64,000 nucleotides of DNA from Cellulomonas wangleii (GTDB lineage Bacteria; Actinomycetota; Actinomycetes; Actinomycetales; Cellulomonadaceae): the NCBI RefSeq assembly GCF_018388445.1, contig NZ_CP074405.1, positions 372,001-436,000 on the forward strand, written 5' to 3'. Below, piece after piece: positions 25,883 through 34,155 of this stretch (within the stretch, counting starts at the first letter, position 1; each line of letters starts with the position of its first letter). The notes beneath the pieces were generated by a model that saw only the letters and a program-made list of their open reading frames with translations, was not told the DNA's origin and made no database searches. The position numbers and the translations under genes were made by a program.

Positions 25883-27096
25883 CCCGTGAGGCGCCGGGCC
25901 CCGGCCGCGCACGCGGCGAGGCCCGCCGCGATCGCCGCCAGGGCCCAGCCCGGAGACGTCTGCTGGGCGAGCGCACCGAGGACCGGGGTCGTCACCATCA
26001 CGGGCACGAGCTGCACCAGGCCCACGACGGCCTGCACCCGCGCGAGGTGGGTCCGCGGCGCGCCGCCCAGCACGAGCGGCGCCAGCCGCGCGACGAACGT
26101 CCCGTTCCCGAACCCGAACACCAGAGCGCCGGCGACGACGGCCGCCCGGGTGTCGTCGAGCACCGGGCCGACCGCGAGGGCGAGCGCACCGACCGCGCTG
26201 ACCGTCAGTCCCGCTGCAGCCGAACCGGCGCGAGGCGGGAGCCGTCGACGTCGAGCGGCCAGGAGCGCCGCGCTGATCACCCCGACACCCACCGCTCCGG
26301 CCACCACGCCCGTCGGCCCCGGGCCCCAGCCCGATGCGCGGCCCAGCAGCGGCACGAGGAGGGACGGGACGGGCAGGATCAGCGCGGCGCCCGCGCCCGT
26401 CAGGAGGAGCGGGCCGCGCAGTCCCGGGGTGCGGGCCACGACGCGGAAGCCGTCGAGCAGGTCGCGGCGTCGGTCGCGTGGCACGTCGACGAGCCCGGGC
26501 TCGGGCGACGAGGCTGTGGCGTCCCGGACGGCCACGAGCACGGTCAGGCCGACACCGAGCAGCGCCGCGGCGCCCCACGCGATGGCCGGGAGGCCTGCCG
26601 TCCCGACGAGCAGGCCACCCAGCGGTGCGGCGGCCATCAACACCGCCTGGCCCCAGCCCTGCCGCAGGGCGAGGGCGCGGGTCAGCTGGTCGTCCGGGAC
26701 GAGGCGGCGGGGTTGCGAACCGGCGGCGGGCAGGCAGAACGCGGTCACCGTGCCGAGCGCCGCCGACGACGCCAGGAGCAACCAGACCGGCGTGCCGACC
26801 CGCGCGAGAGCGAAGGCCAGAGCGACGGTCAGGACGATCAGCGCGGCCTCGCCGGCGATCAGGACGCGGCGGGCCCCGACGCGGTCGGCGACGGCACCCC
26901 CGGCGACGAGCAGCACCAGGCGGGGCAGCGCACCGAGGGTCAGGGCCAGGGCCGCGGTCGTCCCGCCGAACCCCGCGGCCGCCCAGCCGAGCGAGAAGAC
27001 GAGCACGGCGTCACCGAGCCGCGCCACGGTGAAACCCCCGAGCCAGACGAGGTACGAGCGGGGGAGCGAGTTCGGTGGCGTGTCGACGGCGGTCAT
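25879..27096 (-). CDS. MFS transporter
   Basis: The 405-residue protein has about 12 hydrophobic segments and an MFS loop 2-3 motif GGAVADRVGARRVLI (family GxxxDRxGRR) near residue 65. It resembles drug-efflux or MFS_3-type permeases. It precedes the MerR-clamp regulator on the same strand, and both have MerR-type promoters with similar arms. An induced efflux system controlled by that regulator is therefore likely (inference). Confidence 0.92.
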   Translation of the reverse strand: MTAVDTPPNSLPRSYLVWLGGFTVARLGDAVLVFSLGWAAAGFGGTTAALALTLGALPRLVLLVAGGAVADRVGARRVLIAGEAALIVLTVALAFALARVGTPVWLLLASSAALGTVTAFCLPAAGSQPRRLVPDDQLTRALALRQGWGQAVLMAAAPLGGLLVGTAGLPAIAWGAAALLGVGLTVLVAVRDATASSPEPGLVDVPRDRRRDLLDGFRVVARTPGLRGPLLLTGAGAALILPVPSLLVPLLGRASGWGPGPTGVVAGAVGVGVISAALLAARRRRLPPRAGSAAAGLTVSAVGALALAVGPVLDDTRAAVVAGALVFGFGNGTFVARLAPLVLGGAPRTHLARVQAVVGLVQLVPVMVTTPVLGALAQQTSPGWALAAIAAGLAACAAGARRLTG

Positions 27097-27112
27097 GCCG
27101 GAACGCTCACGG

Positions 27113-27133
27113 CTCGACCTGGTCGAGGGTCAA
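27113..27133 (-). promoter_or_regulatory. MerR-type promoter of the MFS gene
   Basis: TTGACC (complement of 27128-27133) is followed by the perfect 7+7 palindrome ctcgacc-a-ggtcgag on the minus strand (27113-27127). It shares TTGACCCTC with the site upstream of the MerR-clamp gene. Confidence 0.7.
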
Positions 27134-27325
27134 GACGACCGCCGCGACCTCTACGTCGTGTACTGCCGCTCCGGTAAACGCGCCGAGGCTGCGCAGGCCA
27201 CGGGTCCCGACGTCGTCAGCCGAAGGGCGCGGCCGACCGGCGCCCACCGGTCTGCGGGACGGCCGCGCCTGCGCACGACGACGCGCCGGATCCGGCTGCG
27301 CGCCGGATCCGGCGGTCGGGTCGGA

Positions 27326-27871
27326 TCAGGCCGGGACCCTCTCGCGGGCGGCTGCGAGGACCTGGTCGTAGAGGCCGCGCACGTCGTCCGCCGGGGCAGC
27401 CTCCAGGAGCTCGCCCTCGGGGGTGAGGTGCTGGCCGAAGCTCAGGCCCGGGCCGGCCAGGGTCACGGCCTGCACCCGGTCGAGCACCTCGCCGAGCTGA
27501 CGCACGGCGCCGGCCGCGGCGCCCCACCCGTACCCGATGACACCGATCGGCAGGCCCTTCCACTCGGCGTGCAGCGTGTCGATCGCGTTCTTCAGCACGG
27601 CCGGGTAGCCGGCGTTGTACTCCGGCACGGCGAGGATGAGGGCGTCGTAGCTGCGGACCCGCTCGGACCAGCTCGTGGTGCTGGGCATCGTGTAGTTGCC
27701 GGTGGCCGGCTGCTCGGGCTCCGCGAGGAAGGGCAGGTCGACGTCGGCGAGGTCGACGATCTCGACGTCGACGCCCGCGGGGGCCACGGTGCTGACCCAC
27801 TGGGCGACCTTCGGGCCGATCCGGGTGGGGCGCGACGAGCTGATGACGATGCCGATCCTCTGAGTCTCCAT
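27326..27871 (-). CDS. NAD(P)H-dependent FMN reductase family protein
   Basis: The 181-residue flavodoxin-like protein has the FMN phosphate loop ISSSRPTRIG near residue 11 and the PEYNAGYPAVLKNAIDTL motif typical of NADPH-dependent FMN/quinone reductases (azoreductase, chromate reductase type). It acts as a cytoplasmic soluble homodimer in the family. ATG 27871. A relatively AT-rich segment immediately upstream contains a palindromic site, so it may be induced by electrophiles or quinones. Confidence 0.92.
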   Translation of the reverse strand: METQRIGIVISSSRPTRIGPKVAQWVSTVAPAGVDVEIVDLADVDLPFLAEPEQPATGNYTMPSTTSWSERVRSYDALILAVPEYNAGYPAVLKNAIDTLHAEWKGLPIGVIGYGWGAAAGAVRQLGEVLDRVQAVTLAGPGLSFGQHLTPEGELLEAAPADDVRGLYDQVLAAARERVPA

Positions 27872-27882
27872 GCCTCGCTCAA

Positions 27883-27900
27883 TAGATGAATCGACAACTA
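27883..27900. promoter_or_regulatory. AT-rich imperfect palindrome upstream of FMN reductase
   Basis: tagatg-aatcga-caacta is an imperfect inverted repeat in an unusually AT-rich stretch of this window, 12 bases before the FMN reductase start. It probably contains promoter elements and a repressor site (MarR- or HxlR-like spacing, inference). Confidence 0.45.
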
Positions 27901-28005
27901 TCTTCCCGGTCGGGTGGTGAGCGACGTCACACCGGCGTCCGCTACCGTCGAGGAGCGCCCTCGTCGGTGCGGGCAGCGACGGTCGCCGCCACGTCAGGAG
28001 CTGAC

Positions 28006-28656
28006 ATGTCTCTCGTCCGCGTGCACAACTTCTCGGTCTCGCTCGACGGCTTCGGCACGGGGGAGGGCCAGGCTCTCGACGCGCCGTTCGGGCACGCCGG
28101 CCAGCGGCTGGTGGAGTGGGCCTTCGAGACGCCCACGTTCCGCGCCATGGGCATCCACGGGGAGACGGACGGCTCCTACGGTGTCGACGAGGCGTTCGCC
28201 GGCTCGTGGGGGACCGGGATCGGTGCGGAGATCATGGGCCGCAACAAGTTCGGCCCGCAGCGCGGTCCCTGGCTCGACGAGGAGTGGCAGGGGTGGTGGG
28301 GCCCCGACCCCGTCTTCCACACCCCGGTCGTCGTCCTGACGCACCACCCGCGGCCGACGCTCGAGATGGAGGGTGGGACCACGTTCCACTTCGTCGACGC
28401 CGATCCGGCCTCCGCGCTCGCGCTCGCCCGCGAGCTGGCCGGCGGCCTCGACGTGCGGATCGGTGGCGGCGTCAGCACCGTCCGCCAGTTCCTCGAGGCG
28501 GACCTGATCGACCGGATGCACATCGTCGTCGTGCCGATCCTGCTGGGCCGGGGCGAGCGGCTCTGGGACGGGCTCGAGGGTCTCGACGAACGCTTCAGCA
28601 TCGAGGCGACCCCGTCGCCGTCCGGCGTCGTCCACCTGGCCTTCGCGCGTCGGTAG
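28006..28656 (+). CDS. dihydrofolate reductase family protein (RibD C-terminal-like)
   Basis: The 216-residue protein has NFSVSLDGFGTG at the N-terminus, GRNKFGPQRGPW, VVVLTHHPRPTLEMEGGTTFHFV and the closing IGGGVSTVRQFLEADLIDRMHIVVVPILLGRGERLW, all typical of this small-reductase family. ATG 28006 has aggag at 27996-28000. The last 162 bases are duplicated, diverged, at 37912-38073. The substrate is unknown. Confidence 0.9.
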   Translation: MSLVRVHNFSVSLDGFGTGEGQALDAPFGHAGQRLVEWAFETPTFRAMGIHGETDGSYGVDEAFAGSWGTGIGAEIMGRNKFGPQRGPWLDEEWQGWWGPDPVFHTPVVVLTHHPRPTLEMEGGTTFHFVDADPASALALARELAGGLDVRIGGGVSTVRQFLEADLIDRMHIVVVPILLGRGERLWDGLEGLDERFSIEATPSPSGVVHLAFARR

Positions 28657-28765
28657 GCCCGCTCGGGGTCACGGCCACCCTCGCGTGCCCGCGCCTGTCG
28701 AATCCGGCACGGTCCGTCCGTCAGAGTGATGACACCGAAGCGGGCAGCCGCACAGGAGGCGCGAC

Positions 28766-29107
28766 ATGACGCAGTACGCCATCTACTTCCACCAGCAGTG
28801 GGTGGGGGACCACCCGGCCGAGTGGTTCCGCACCCGCGTGGAGCCCAGCACGGCGGTCGTCCGTGACATGGAGGCCGCCGGGGTCCTGGTCTTCGCCGGT
28901 GGCCTCGAGGAGGACTTGGCAGACGCCTTCAGCGCCGACGCGACGAGCGGGACGCTGTCGATCACCGACGGTCCCTACACCGAGACGGTCGAGCAGCTGG
29001 GCGGGATCACGATCATCGACGTGCCCGACCTGGAGACGGCCAAGCTGTGGGCGGGCCGGGTCGCCGAGGGGTGCGGCTGGCCCCAGGAGGTCCGGGTCAT
29101 CCGGTAG
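28766..29107 (+). CDS. YCII-related (DGPF-type) protein
   Basis: The 113-residue protein has the ferredoxin-like YCII pattern, with FAGGLEEDLADAF, the motif DGPYTETVEQLGGITIID and the end PDLETAKLWAGRVAEGC. In this family DGPFaE-ke-l-GG is conserved, and members often sit beside sigma factors, but none is next to this gene. ATG 28766 follows aggagg. It is probably a small dimeric enzyme of unknown activity. Confidence 0.9.
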   Translation: MTQYAIYFHQQWVGDHPAEWFRTRVEPSTAVVRDMEAAGVLVFAGGLEEDLADAFSADATSGTLSITDGPYTETVEQLGGITIIDVPDLETAKLWAGRVAEGCGWPQEVRVIR

Positions 29108-29187
29108 GTCCGCGTACGACGCGGCCACACGCTGCACGCCGACGGCCGCGCGCCGGCACCAGCACGCTCGCCCGTATCGTCTCGTCG

Positions 29188-29790
29188 ATGTCGACCCGTG
29201 ACGTCCAGCAGGCCTACGCGCTCGTCGCCGAGCAGTACATCGACCTGCTGGGATCGGTCGACCGGGTGCACCCCGACGACCTGCGGCTCATCGACCGGCA
29301 CCTGCGGCCGGTCTGCGGCCCGGTACTCGACCTCGGGTGCGGCCCCGGCCACCTCACCGGCTACCTGACGAGCAGGCACGTCGACGTCACGGGCATCGAC
29401 CTGGTCCCGGAGTTCGTCGCGCACGCGCGTGCTGCCCACCCCGACGCGCGCTTCGAGGTGGGGTCCGTGCTCGCGCTCGACCGCGCCCCCGGGTCGGTCG
29501 CCGGTGCGCTGGCCTGGTACTCCCTCATCCACCTCGAACCCGAGCACCTGGACGGCGCCCTGGCCGCGATCCGCCGGGTCCTGGCGCCGGGCGCACCGCT
29601 CGTCGTGGGGTTCTTCGACGGGCCCGAGCACGAGCCGTTCGCGCACCGGGTCACCACCGCGTACCGGTGGCCGCCCGACGAGATGTCACGACGGCTGGCA
29701 GCGGCGGGGTTCGTCGAGCGCGAGCGGGTGCACCGGGACCAGGAGGGCGCGTGGCACGCGCACGCCGCGATCGTCGCCCACGCCGCCTGA
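29188..29790 (+). CDS. class I SAM-dependent methyltransferase
   Basis: The 200-residue protein has SAM-binding motif I VLDLGCGPGHLTGYL (about residue 50), the acidic residue after strand beta 2 (TGIDLVP), motif II/III region ALAWYSLIHLEPEHLDGALAAIRRVLAPG and the C-terminal seven-strand core. It resembles Methyltransf_11/25-type small-molecule methylases. TATCGT at 29175-29180 ends 7 bases before ATG 29188, consistent with a leaderless transcript. Confidence 0.92.
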   Translation: MSTRDVQQAYALVAEQYIDLLGSVDRVHPDDLRLIDRHLRPVCGPVLDLGCGPGHLTGYLTSRHVDVTGIDLVPEFVAHARAAHPDARFEVGSVLALDRAPGSVAGALAWYSLIHLEPEHLDGALAAIRRVLAPGAPLVVGFFDGPEHEPFAHRVTTAYRWPPDEMSRRLAAAGFVERERVHRDQEGAWHAHAAIVAHAA

Positions 29791-29803
29791 GCGGGCGCGG
29801 ACG

Positions 29804-29817
29804 ACGCCCGCGGGCGT
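29804..29817. terminator. short palindrome between convergent genes
   Basis: acgcccgcgggcgt is a perfect 14-bp palindrome between the methyltransferase stop (29790) and the SGNH stop (29838). It could form a small hairpin ending transcripts from both directions; the loop is too tight for a strong terminator. Confidence 0.35.
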
Positions 29818-29837
29818 AGCGCCGGCGAACGACGCGG

Positions 29838-30716
29838 TCACCGGGGAGGCCGGCAGCGCGCGTCCTGACCGGCCAGGGTGAACGGTGTCGCCTCACGGTG
29901 GTGCCTGCCGCAGCCCGGCTTCACCCGGCCCAGCGTGGAGCTGACGGCGGCCGTGTAGGCCTCGTAGCCCTCGATCGTCGGGTGGAAGGCTCCGGGGTCC
30001 GACGGCCCCAGGATCCACGGGTCCGGGGAGTTCGCCCCGTGGCCCTCGAAGCGCTGGCGCACGTCGACGAACCGGAACCCGGCGCGGGTGGCCGCGGCGG
30101 CGATCACCGTGTCGAGGGTGTCCGCAGCGGCGTTGAGGCAGGTCAGCTCCGCCGGCGAGGCGGCGAGGTACGGGCCGTGCTCGGGGGAGAACAGCCGCGG
30201 GTAACCCGTCACCACGACGCGGGCGTTCGGGGCGGCCGCGGCGACCTGGGCGTAGACCGTGTCGAGCAGGGCAGGCAACTCGCCGGTGATCCTGGCGTCG
30301 ACGACGGCGACCGCGCCCGTGCACTGGGCGTCGGTGCCGCCGAGGCACGCCACGACCGCAGTGGACCAGCCGACGTCGTTGCCGCCGATCGTCAACGTCA
30401 CCAGGTCCGTCTCGGCGTCGAGGGCGGCGAGCTGACCCCCGCTCACCAGGGAGGTCGTGGTCGCGCCCGCGCACGCGACGAAGTCGTCCAGCCGCAGCCG
30501 CTGACGCCCGTCGAGCTGCACGGCGTAGGCGCCCTGCGAGCGGCCGCACTCGGCGTAGGGCGGGACGCCGTAACCGGAGGCGTACGAGTCGCCGAGGGCG
30601 TCGTAGACGACCCGGGGAGGGTGGGCGAGGGCCGCGCCCGCGCCGGGGACGACGATCGCGAGCGCGGCGACGAGGGCCACGACGGCGGACCGCGCCGTCC
30701 GCAACGAGCGCTTCAT
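29838..30716 (-). CDS. secreted SGNH/GDSL-type hydrolase
   Basis: The 292-residue protein has an N-terminal signal peptide (1-32, ALAIVVPGAGAALA). The catalytic Ser is in YDALGDSYASG (block I), block III is in TIGGNDVGW, and the late Asp/His is in PSDPGAFHPTIEGYEAY (DxxH, block V). These enzymes cut esters of lipids or glycans. Its ATG overlaps (ATGA, 30713-30716) the stop of a preceding coding frame, so it is translationally coupled to the unknown 733-residue gene. The last about 25 residues look unconserved. Confidence 0.9.
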   Translation of the reverse strand: MKRSLRTARSAVVALVAALAIVVPGAGAALAHPPRVVYDALGDSYASGYGVPPYAECGRSQGAYAVQLDGRQRLRLDDFVACAGATTTSLVSGGQLAALDAETDLVTLTIGGNDVGWSTAVVACLGGTDAQCTGAVAVVDARITGELPALLDTVYAQVAAAAPNARVVVTGYPRLFSPEHGPYLAASPAELTCLNAAADTLDTVIAAAATRAGFRFVDVRQRFEGHGANSPDPWILGPSDPGAFHPTIEGYEAYTAAVSSTLGRVKPGCGRHHREATPFTLAGQDARCRPPR

Positions 30717-30905
30717 CTCTGCACGGTAACCGCGACGCCCGGGGCGTGCCGGGTGGACGCGTCCGTGCTGAGGTGGCGCCCGAACACCACCGAGCCGGGG
30801 TGGAGGTCGGCGCTGCGGGTGAGCGGGAGCGGCACCTTCGGCGCCGGCTCCCCCGCCGCCTCTGTCCGGGCGGGGGTGTCCGCCTCGCGGAGGGTGTTCT
30901 CCTCA
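30713..30905 (-). other. 63-codon frame-shifted extension of the preceding gene
   Basis: Directly after the stop of the 733-residue frame (TGA 30903-30905), the +1 frame continues with 63 codons of strongly biased, protein-like sequence (EENTLREADTPARTEAAGEP ... GRHLSTDASTRHAPGV). It ends at a TGA that overlaps the SGNH start by 4 bases. It has no start codon of its own near a ribosome-binding site. It is most simply the true C-terminus of the upstream gene read after a +1 frameshift (real or a sequence error). Confidence 0.6.
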
Positions 30906-33104
30906 GCCGCGTGGGTCCGCGAGCACCGTGACGCGGTCGGGCCCGGTGGCGGTGGCCGTCGGCGCGAACAGGGTGACCTCACCGCGGCGCCGGTTCCAGC
31001 TGGCGGCCAGACCGTTCGGCAGGTCGAGGTAGGAGCGGAGCGCCGCTGTCGGGTGGGTGCCGTCGGCGAAGGCGACCAGTCGGGGGCCGGTCGGAAGAGT
31101 CGCGAGGGGTTCGGGCCGAGCGGGATCGTGCAACCCGAGAAGGGTCGACTCGGTGGGCCCGACCAGGATCATGACGGGCGCACCGAGGTGGCGGCCGGGG
31201 CGGAGCGCGAGGAGGCCCTCGTCCGCGGGGACGCTCGCGACGCCCTCCAGCAGGGTCTGGCGGACGTCGACGACGAGCGGCTGCGCACCGGTCGCCGGGG
31301 CCTCGGCGCGGGACCGGCTCAGCACGACGTCGCGGCCCTCGGGTCCCGGCGTCACGACGGCCGACAGGTGGACCGTCCCGGTCGCCCCGGCGACACCGGT
31401 CGCGACGCGCTGCCCGTCGCTGTCGATCATGACGACCTCCTCGCCGTAGCTCAGGCCGGCCATGACGACGTCCCACCTGTGCAGCGACGTCCGGTCGGGG
31501 GGGTCGGGGATCCAGAAGACGGGGTCAGTGAGCATGTCGACCAGCTGGTAGCAGCTGCCCACGGCGGCCCAGCGCGCGCGCGTCAGGGCCCGGAGCTCCT
31601 CCTCGCTCGCCTGCGCCGGGATGCCGAGCGGGACCGCCCGGGCGCCGCCGTTCGTCTTGATCAGGACCACGCAGGGGTAGGCGGGGGCGGACAGGTACTC
31701 CTCCGTCAGCTCGCCGACCTCGATGCGTACGGCGGTCGCCGTGCCGTCCTCGTCGCGTACGACCGTGAGCGGGAACTGCTTGGCCGGGTCGAACAGCACG
31801 CGGGCCTCGCACAGGTGCAGGGGTGCGCTGCCGGTGCCGGTGAGCGTCACGGTGCCGACGTTGCGGATCCCGATGCCGCGGGAGCACGAGCCGGTGAGCT
31901 GCCACGTGAATCGCGCCGGCTCGACGGTCAGCCCGGCCGGCGTCAGCGGGCGGAGTGGGGCGACGTGGCCCGTCAGGTGCAGCCCGTGACGGTCCGGCAC
32001 CAGGTCGTCGACGACGAGGTGGCCCAGCAGCGGGCTGCTGAGGCCCGGGTAGATGGTGCGCTCGTACGTGGTCGCAGCCACCTTGGTCCAGCCGTTCACC
32101 GTCGGCAGCACCGCGTCCAGGTCGGGCTCGAGCCCGAGGATGTCGCCCATGAGCCCGCTCAGGCCGCCGAGGTCGGTGGCGACGTCGAGGTCGAGGCGCA
32201 GCCGGAGGACGTCGGGGGAGACGACGGAGAACTCGAGCGTCATGGTGACGGTGACGTCGGCGTCCTCGTCGAAGGGGCCGACGTCCTTCACCGTGCCGCT
32301 GCGCGACACGCGGATGCCGCGCCCGCTGGGCGACCAGGAGGCGACCGGGGCGCCGAAGGTGCCGACCGTCGGCTTGGCGGCGTTCGCGAGCTCGAGCGTC
32401 GTGAGTGCCAGGAGCGTCTCGTCGATGAAGGCGGCCCAGCCGTGGCCGTCCAGGCGGTCCGGTGCGGCGCCGGCGTAGAGCTCCTGCCACAGGGTGACCG
32501 TCCTCGGCGAGGTGAGGGCCTCCAGCCGCACGGTCACGAGTCGCTCGCCCGCGTCGAGTGCCAGCCCGGCGTTGACGGGCGGCAGGGAGCGCAGGAGCAG
32601 CCGGTCCAGTCCGCGGACGTCGAGGGGCATCGTCCCCGACAGCGTCGTCAGGGCGGCGTCGACCTGCTGGCCCACACCGGGGATCAGCTGCGCCAGACCT
32701 CCGACGTCGATGGGAGGGACGTACGTGACCTGCAGCCTGGGTGTGCCGCCGACGACCGTCAGGGCCAGGGTGAAACGGACGTCGACCGGGAGGCTGGTCA
32801 TCTGCGCTGCGGGGGACGTGCCGGCCGCGAGCAGCCCGTTGACGGTGACGAGGTGGAGCACGACCTCCTGGGTGACCTCGACGGCGGAACCGGCCAGGTC
32901 GACCGGGACGTTGCCCTGACCGACGACCGTGACCGTCCGGGGCGTGGCACGCAGGGTGGTGCGATCGGTGATCTCGACGTGGTCGAGCAGGACCGTGTCC
33001 TGGCCGAGCTTCTGCTCCTGCGTGAGACACACCGGGCGGGTGCGGAGCTGGTTGCGCACGTTCGCCGCCAGGTGGTCCGCGGTGACCTGCAGGTCGACGA
33101 TCAC
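30903..33104 (-). CDS. unknown protein, 733 aa (or about 796 aa with frameshift)
   Basis: This large protein is not one I recognise. It is soluble-looking, has no signal peptide, and is rich in beta-strand-like alternating hydrophobics. The N-terminal part (LAANVRNQLRTRPVCLTQEQ, then TVTVVGQGNVPVDLAGSAVE) and repeated amphipathic segments might suggest a lipid-binding TULIP-like or other beta-rich fold, but this is speculation. The start is a GTG that overlaps (GTGA) the stop of the upstream 270-residue gene. A 63-codon extension in the +1 frame follows the stop and reaches the SGNH gene. Confidence 0.8.
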   Translation of the reverse strand: MIVDLQVTADHLAANVRNQLRTRPVCLTQEQKLGQDTVLLDHVEITDRTTLRATPRTVTVVGQGNVPVDLAGSAVEVTQEVVLHLVTVNGLLAAGTSPAAQMTSLPVDVRFTLALTVVGGTPRLQVTYVPPIDVGGLAQLIPGVGQQVDAALTTLSGTMPLDVRGLDRLLLRSLPPVNAGLALDAGERLVTVRLEALTSPRTVTLWQELYAGAAPDRLDGHGWAAFIDETLLALTTLELANAAKPTVGTFGAPVASWSPSGRGIRVSRSGTVKDVGPFDEDADVTVTMTLEFSVVSPDVLRLRLDLDVATDLGGLSGLMGDILGLEPDLDAVLPTVNGWTKVAATTYERTIYPGLSSPLLGHLVVDDLVPDRHGLHLTGHVAPLRPLTPAGLTVEPARFTWQLTGSCSRGIGIRNVGTVTLTGTGSAPLHLCEARVLFDPAKQFPLTVVRDEDGTATAVRIEVGELTEEYLSAPAYPCVVLIKTNGGARAVPLGIPAQASEEELRALTRARWAAVGSCYQLVDMLTDPVFWIPDPPDRTSLHRWDVVMAGLSYGEEVVMIDSDGQRVATGVAGATGTVHLSAVVTPGPEGRDVVLSRSRAEAPATGAQPLVVDVRQTLLEGVASVPADEGLLALRPGRHLGAPVMILVGPTESTLLGLHDPARPEPLATLPTGPRLVAFADGTHPTAALRSYLDLPNGLAASWNRRRGEVTLFAPTATATGPDRVTVLADPRG

Positions 33105-33913
33105 GACAGGATCTCGGCCTCGTCGGGCGGGGCCGCGTCGCGCAGGCGCTCCAGGGCCGCCCGGGGCGTGAGCCCTGCGTATCCCTCGAACTCCCGCTCG
33201 AGGTCGTCGAGCAGGTGACGGAACTCCTCGTCCGACGAGGCGTCGTGGAAGTCGCGGAAGACCTGCTTGCAGGCAGCCACCTGCTCGGGTGTCAGCTCCA
33301 CGTCGCCGTCCTCATCGAGCCCTCGGGCGGCCGCGACGACGGCGGCCACGAAGGGGTGGATCGACAGCCAGGTGGCCGCCGTGCGGCGCACGAGACCGAG
33401 GTCCCGGGCCGCTGCGGCGTAGAGGTGCGGGAGGTTGACGTCGTAGTGGTCGCGCAGCCGGCGCCCACGGGTGGTCGGCATCAGCACGTCGTCCCGGAAG
33501 GCGACGGTGTCGCGGTAGGTGGTGGCGAGCCGCAGGATGCTGTCGGTCACCCGGGCGGCGACCTGCGATCGCAGGTCGCCGGTGAGCGGGACCAACGCGT
33601 CGTCGTCCCGGGGGCCGCCTCCGGCGCGGCGCACATGGCCGCGCGCGGGGGGGATCACCTCGTCGTCGGTGTCGATCAACGCGAGCGCCGAGCGGGAGAT
33701 GGCAGCCGAGGACCCGACGTCGGTGAGCAGGTTGGCGAGGCTCCGGGTCAGCACGTTCCGGATGAAGCAGAACGTCACCGTTCCCGGTCCGATCGGCGGC
33801 GGTCCGCCGCCGTCGTCCATGCAGCTGCCGCCCATGCGGTAGCACTCCTGGCAGCTGCTGACCGTCACGATGTGGTGGTTGCCCGCGGTGTCGGTGTAGA
33901 AGCAGTCCGGCAT
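33101..33913 (-). CDS. unknown protein with Cys-rich N-terminus, 270 aa
   Basis: I do not recognise this family. The first 35 residues contain CFYTDTAGNHHIVTVSSCQE and CYRMGGSCMDDGGG, with five Cys and two His that could bind a metal or form disulfides. Next comes a Gly/Pro linker (GGGPPPIGPG), then a mostly helical domain with several Asp-rich segments (e.g. AARGLDEDGDVELTPEQVAA). No signal peptide is seen. ATG 33913 has gcgagg 4-8 bases upstream; longer in-frame starts to 34162 are less likely. It opens a coupled three-gene operon with the 733-residue protein and the SGNH hydrolase. Confidence 0.7.
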   Translation of the reverse strand: MPDCFYTDTAGNHHIVTVSSCQECYRMGGSCMDDGGGPPPIGPGTVTFCFIRNVLTRSLANLLTDVGSSAAISRSALALIDTDDEVIPPARGHVRRAGGGPRDDDALVPLTGDLRSQVAARVTDSILRLATTYRDTVAFRDDVLMPTTRGRRLRDHYDVNLPHLYAAAARDLGLVRRTAATWLSIHPFVAAVVAAARGLDEDGDVELTPEQVAACKQVFRDFHDASSDEEFRHLLDDLEREFEGYAGLTPRAALERLRDAAPPDEAEILS

Positions 33914-34155
33914 CGTCCTCGCCCCCCGCCCCATGCCCGGAGACCGCTCGTGGTGCGAGCGTACGCGCCGCATGTCGGGGCGAACAGGGCGAAAACCGTT
34001 CAAACCGCTGCCGCCTGTCCTGCTGGAGATCGCGTCGGCGCCCTCAGCGTGACGGCTCCCCGCAGGCGTCGGACACCTCCCCGCGACCGGTCTCCCTGTC
34101 GGCACGCAGCAACCCACCGATCGGCGCGCGAGGTGCGTTCCGTATCCTGCGTGGC

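Noticed and set aside
30713..30982. 89-codon frame as an independent small gene
   Set aside because: Its first 27 codons lie out of frame inside the upstream gene, and no start codon lies after that gene's stop. The downstream 63 codons fit better as a frame-shifted continuation.
29898..33218. Long plus-strand open frame of about 1100 codons
   Set aside because: Antisense to the SGNH gene and the 733-residue gene. Low-complexity Arg/Gly/Asp composition and no motif; a GC-bias artefact.
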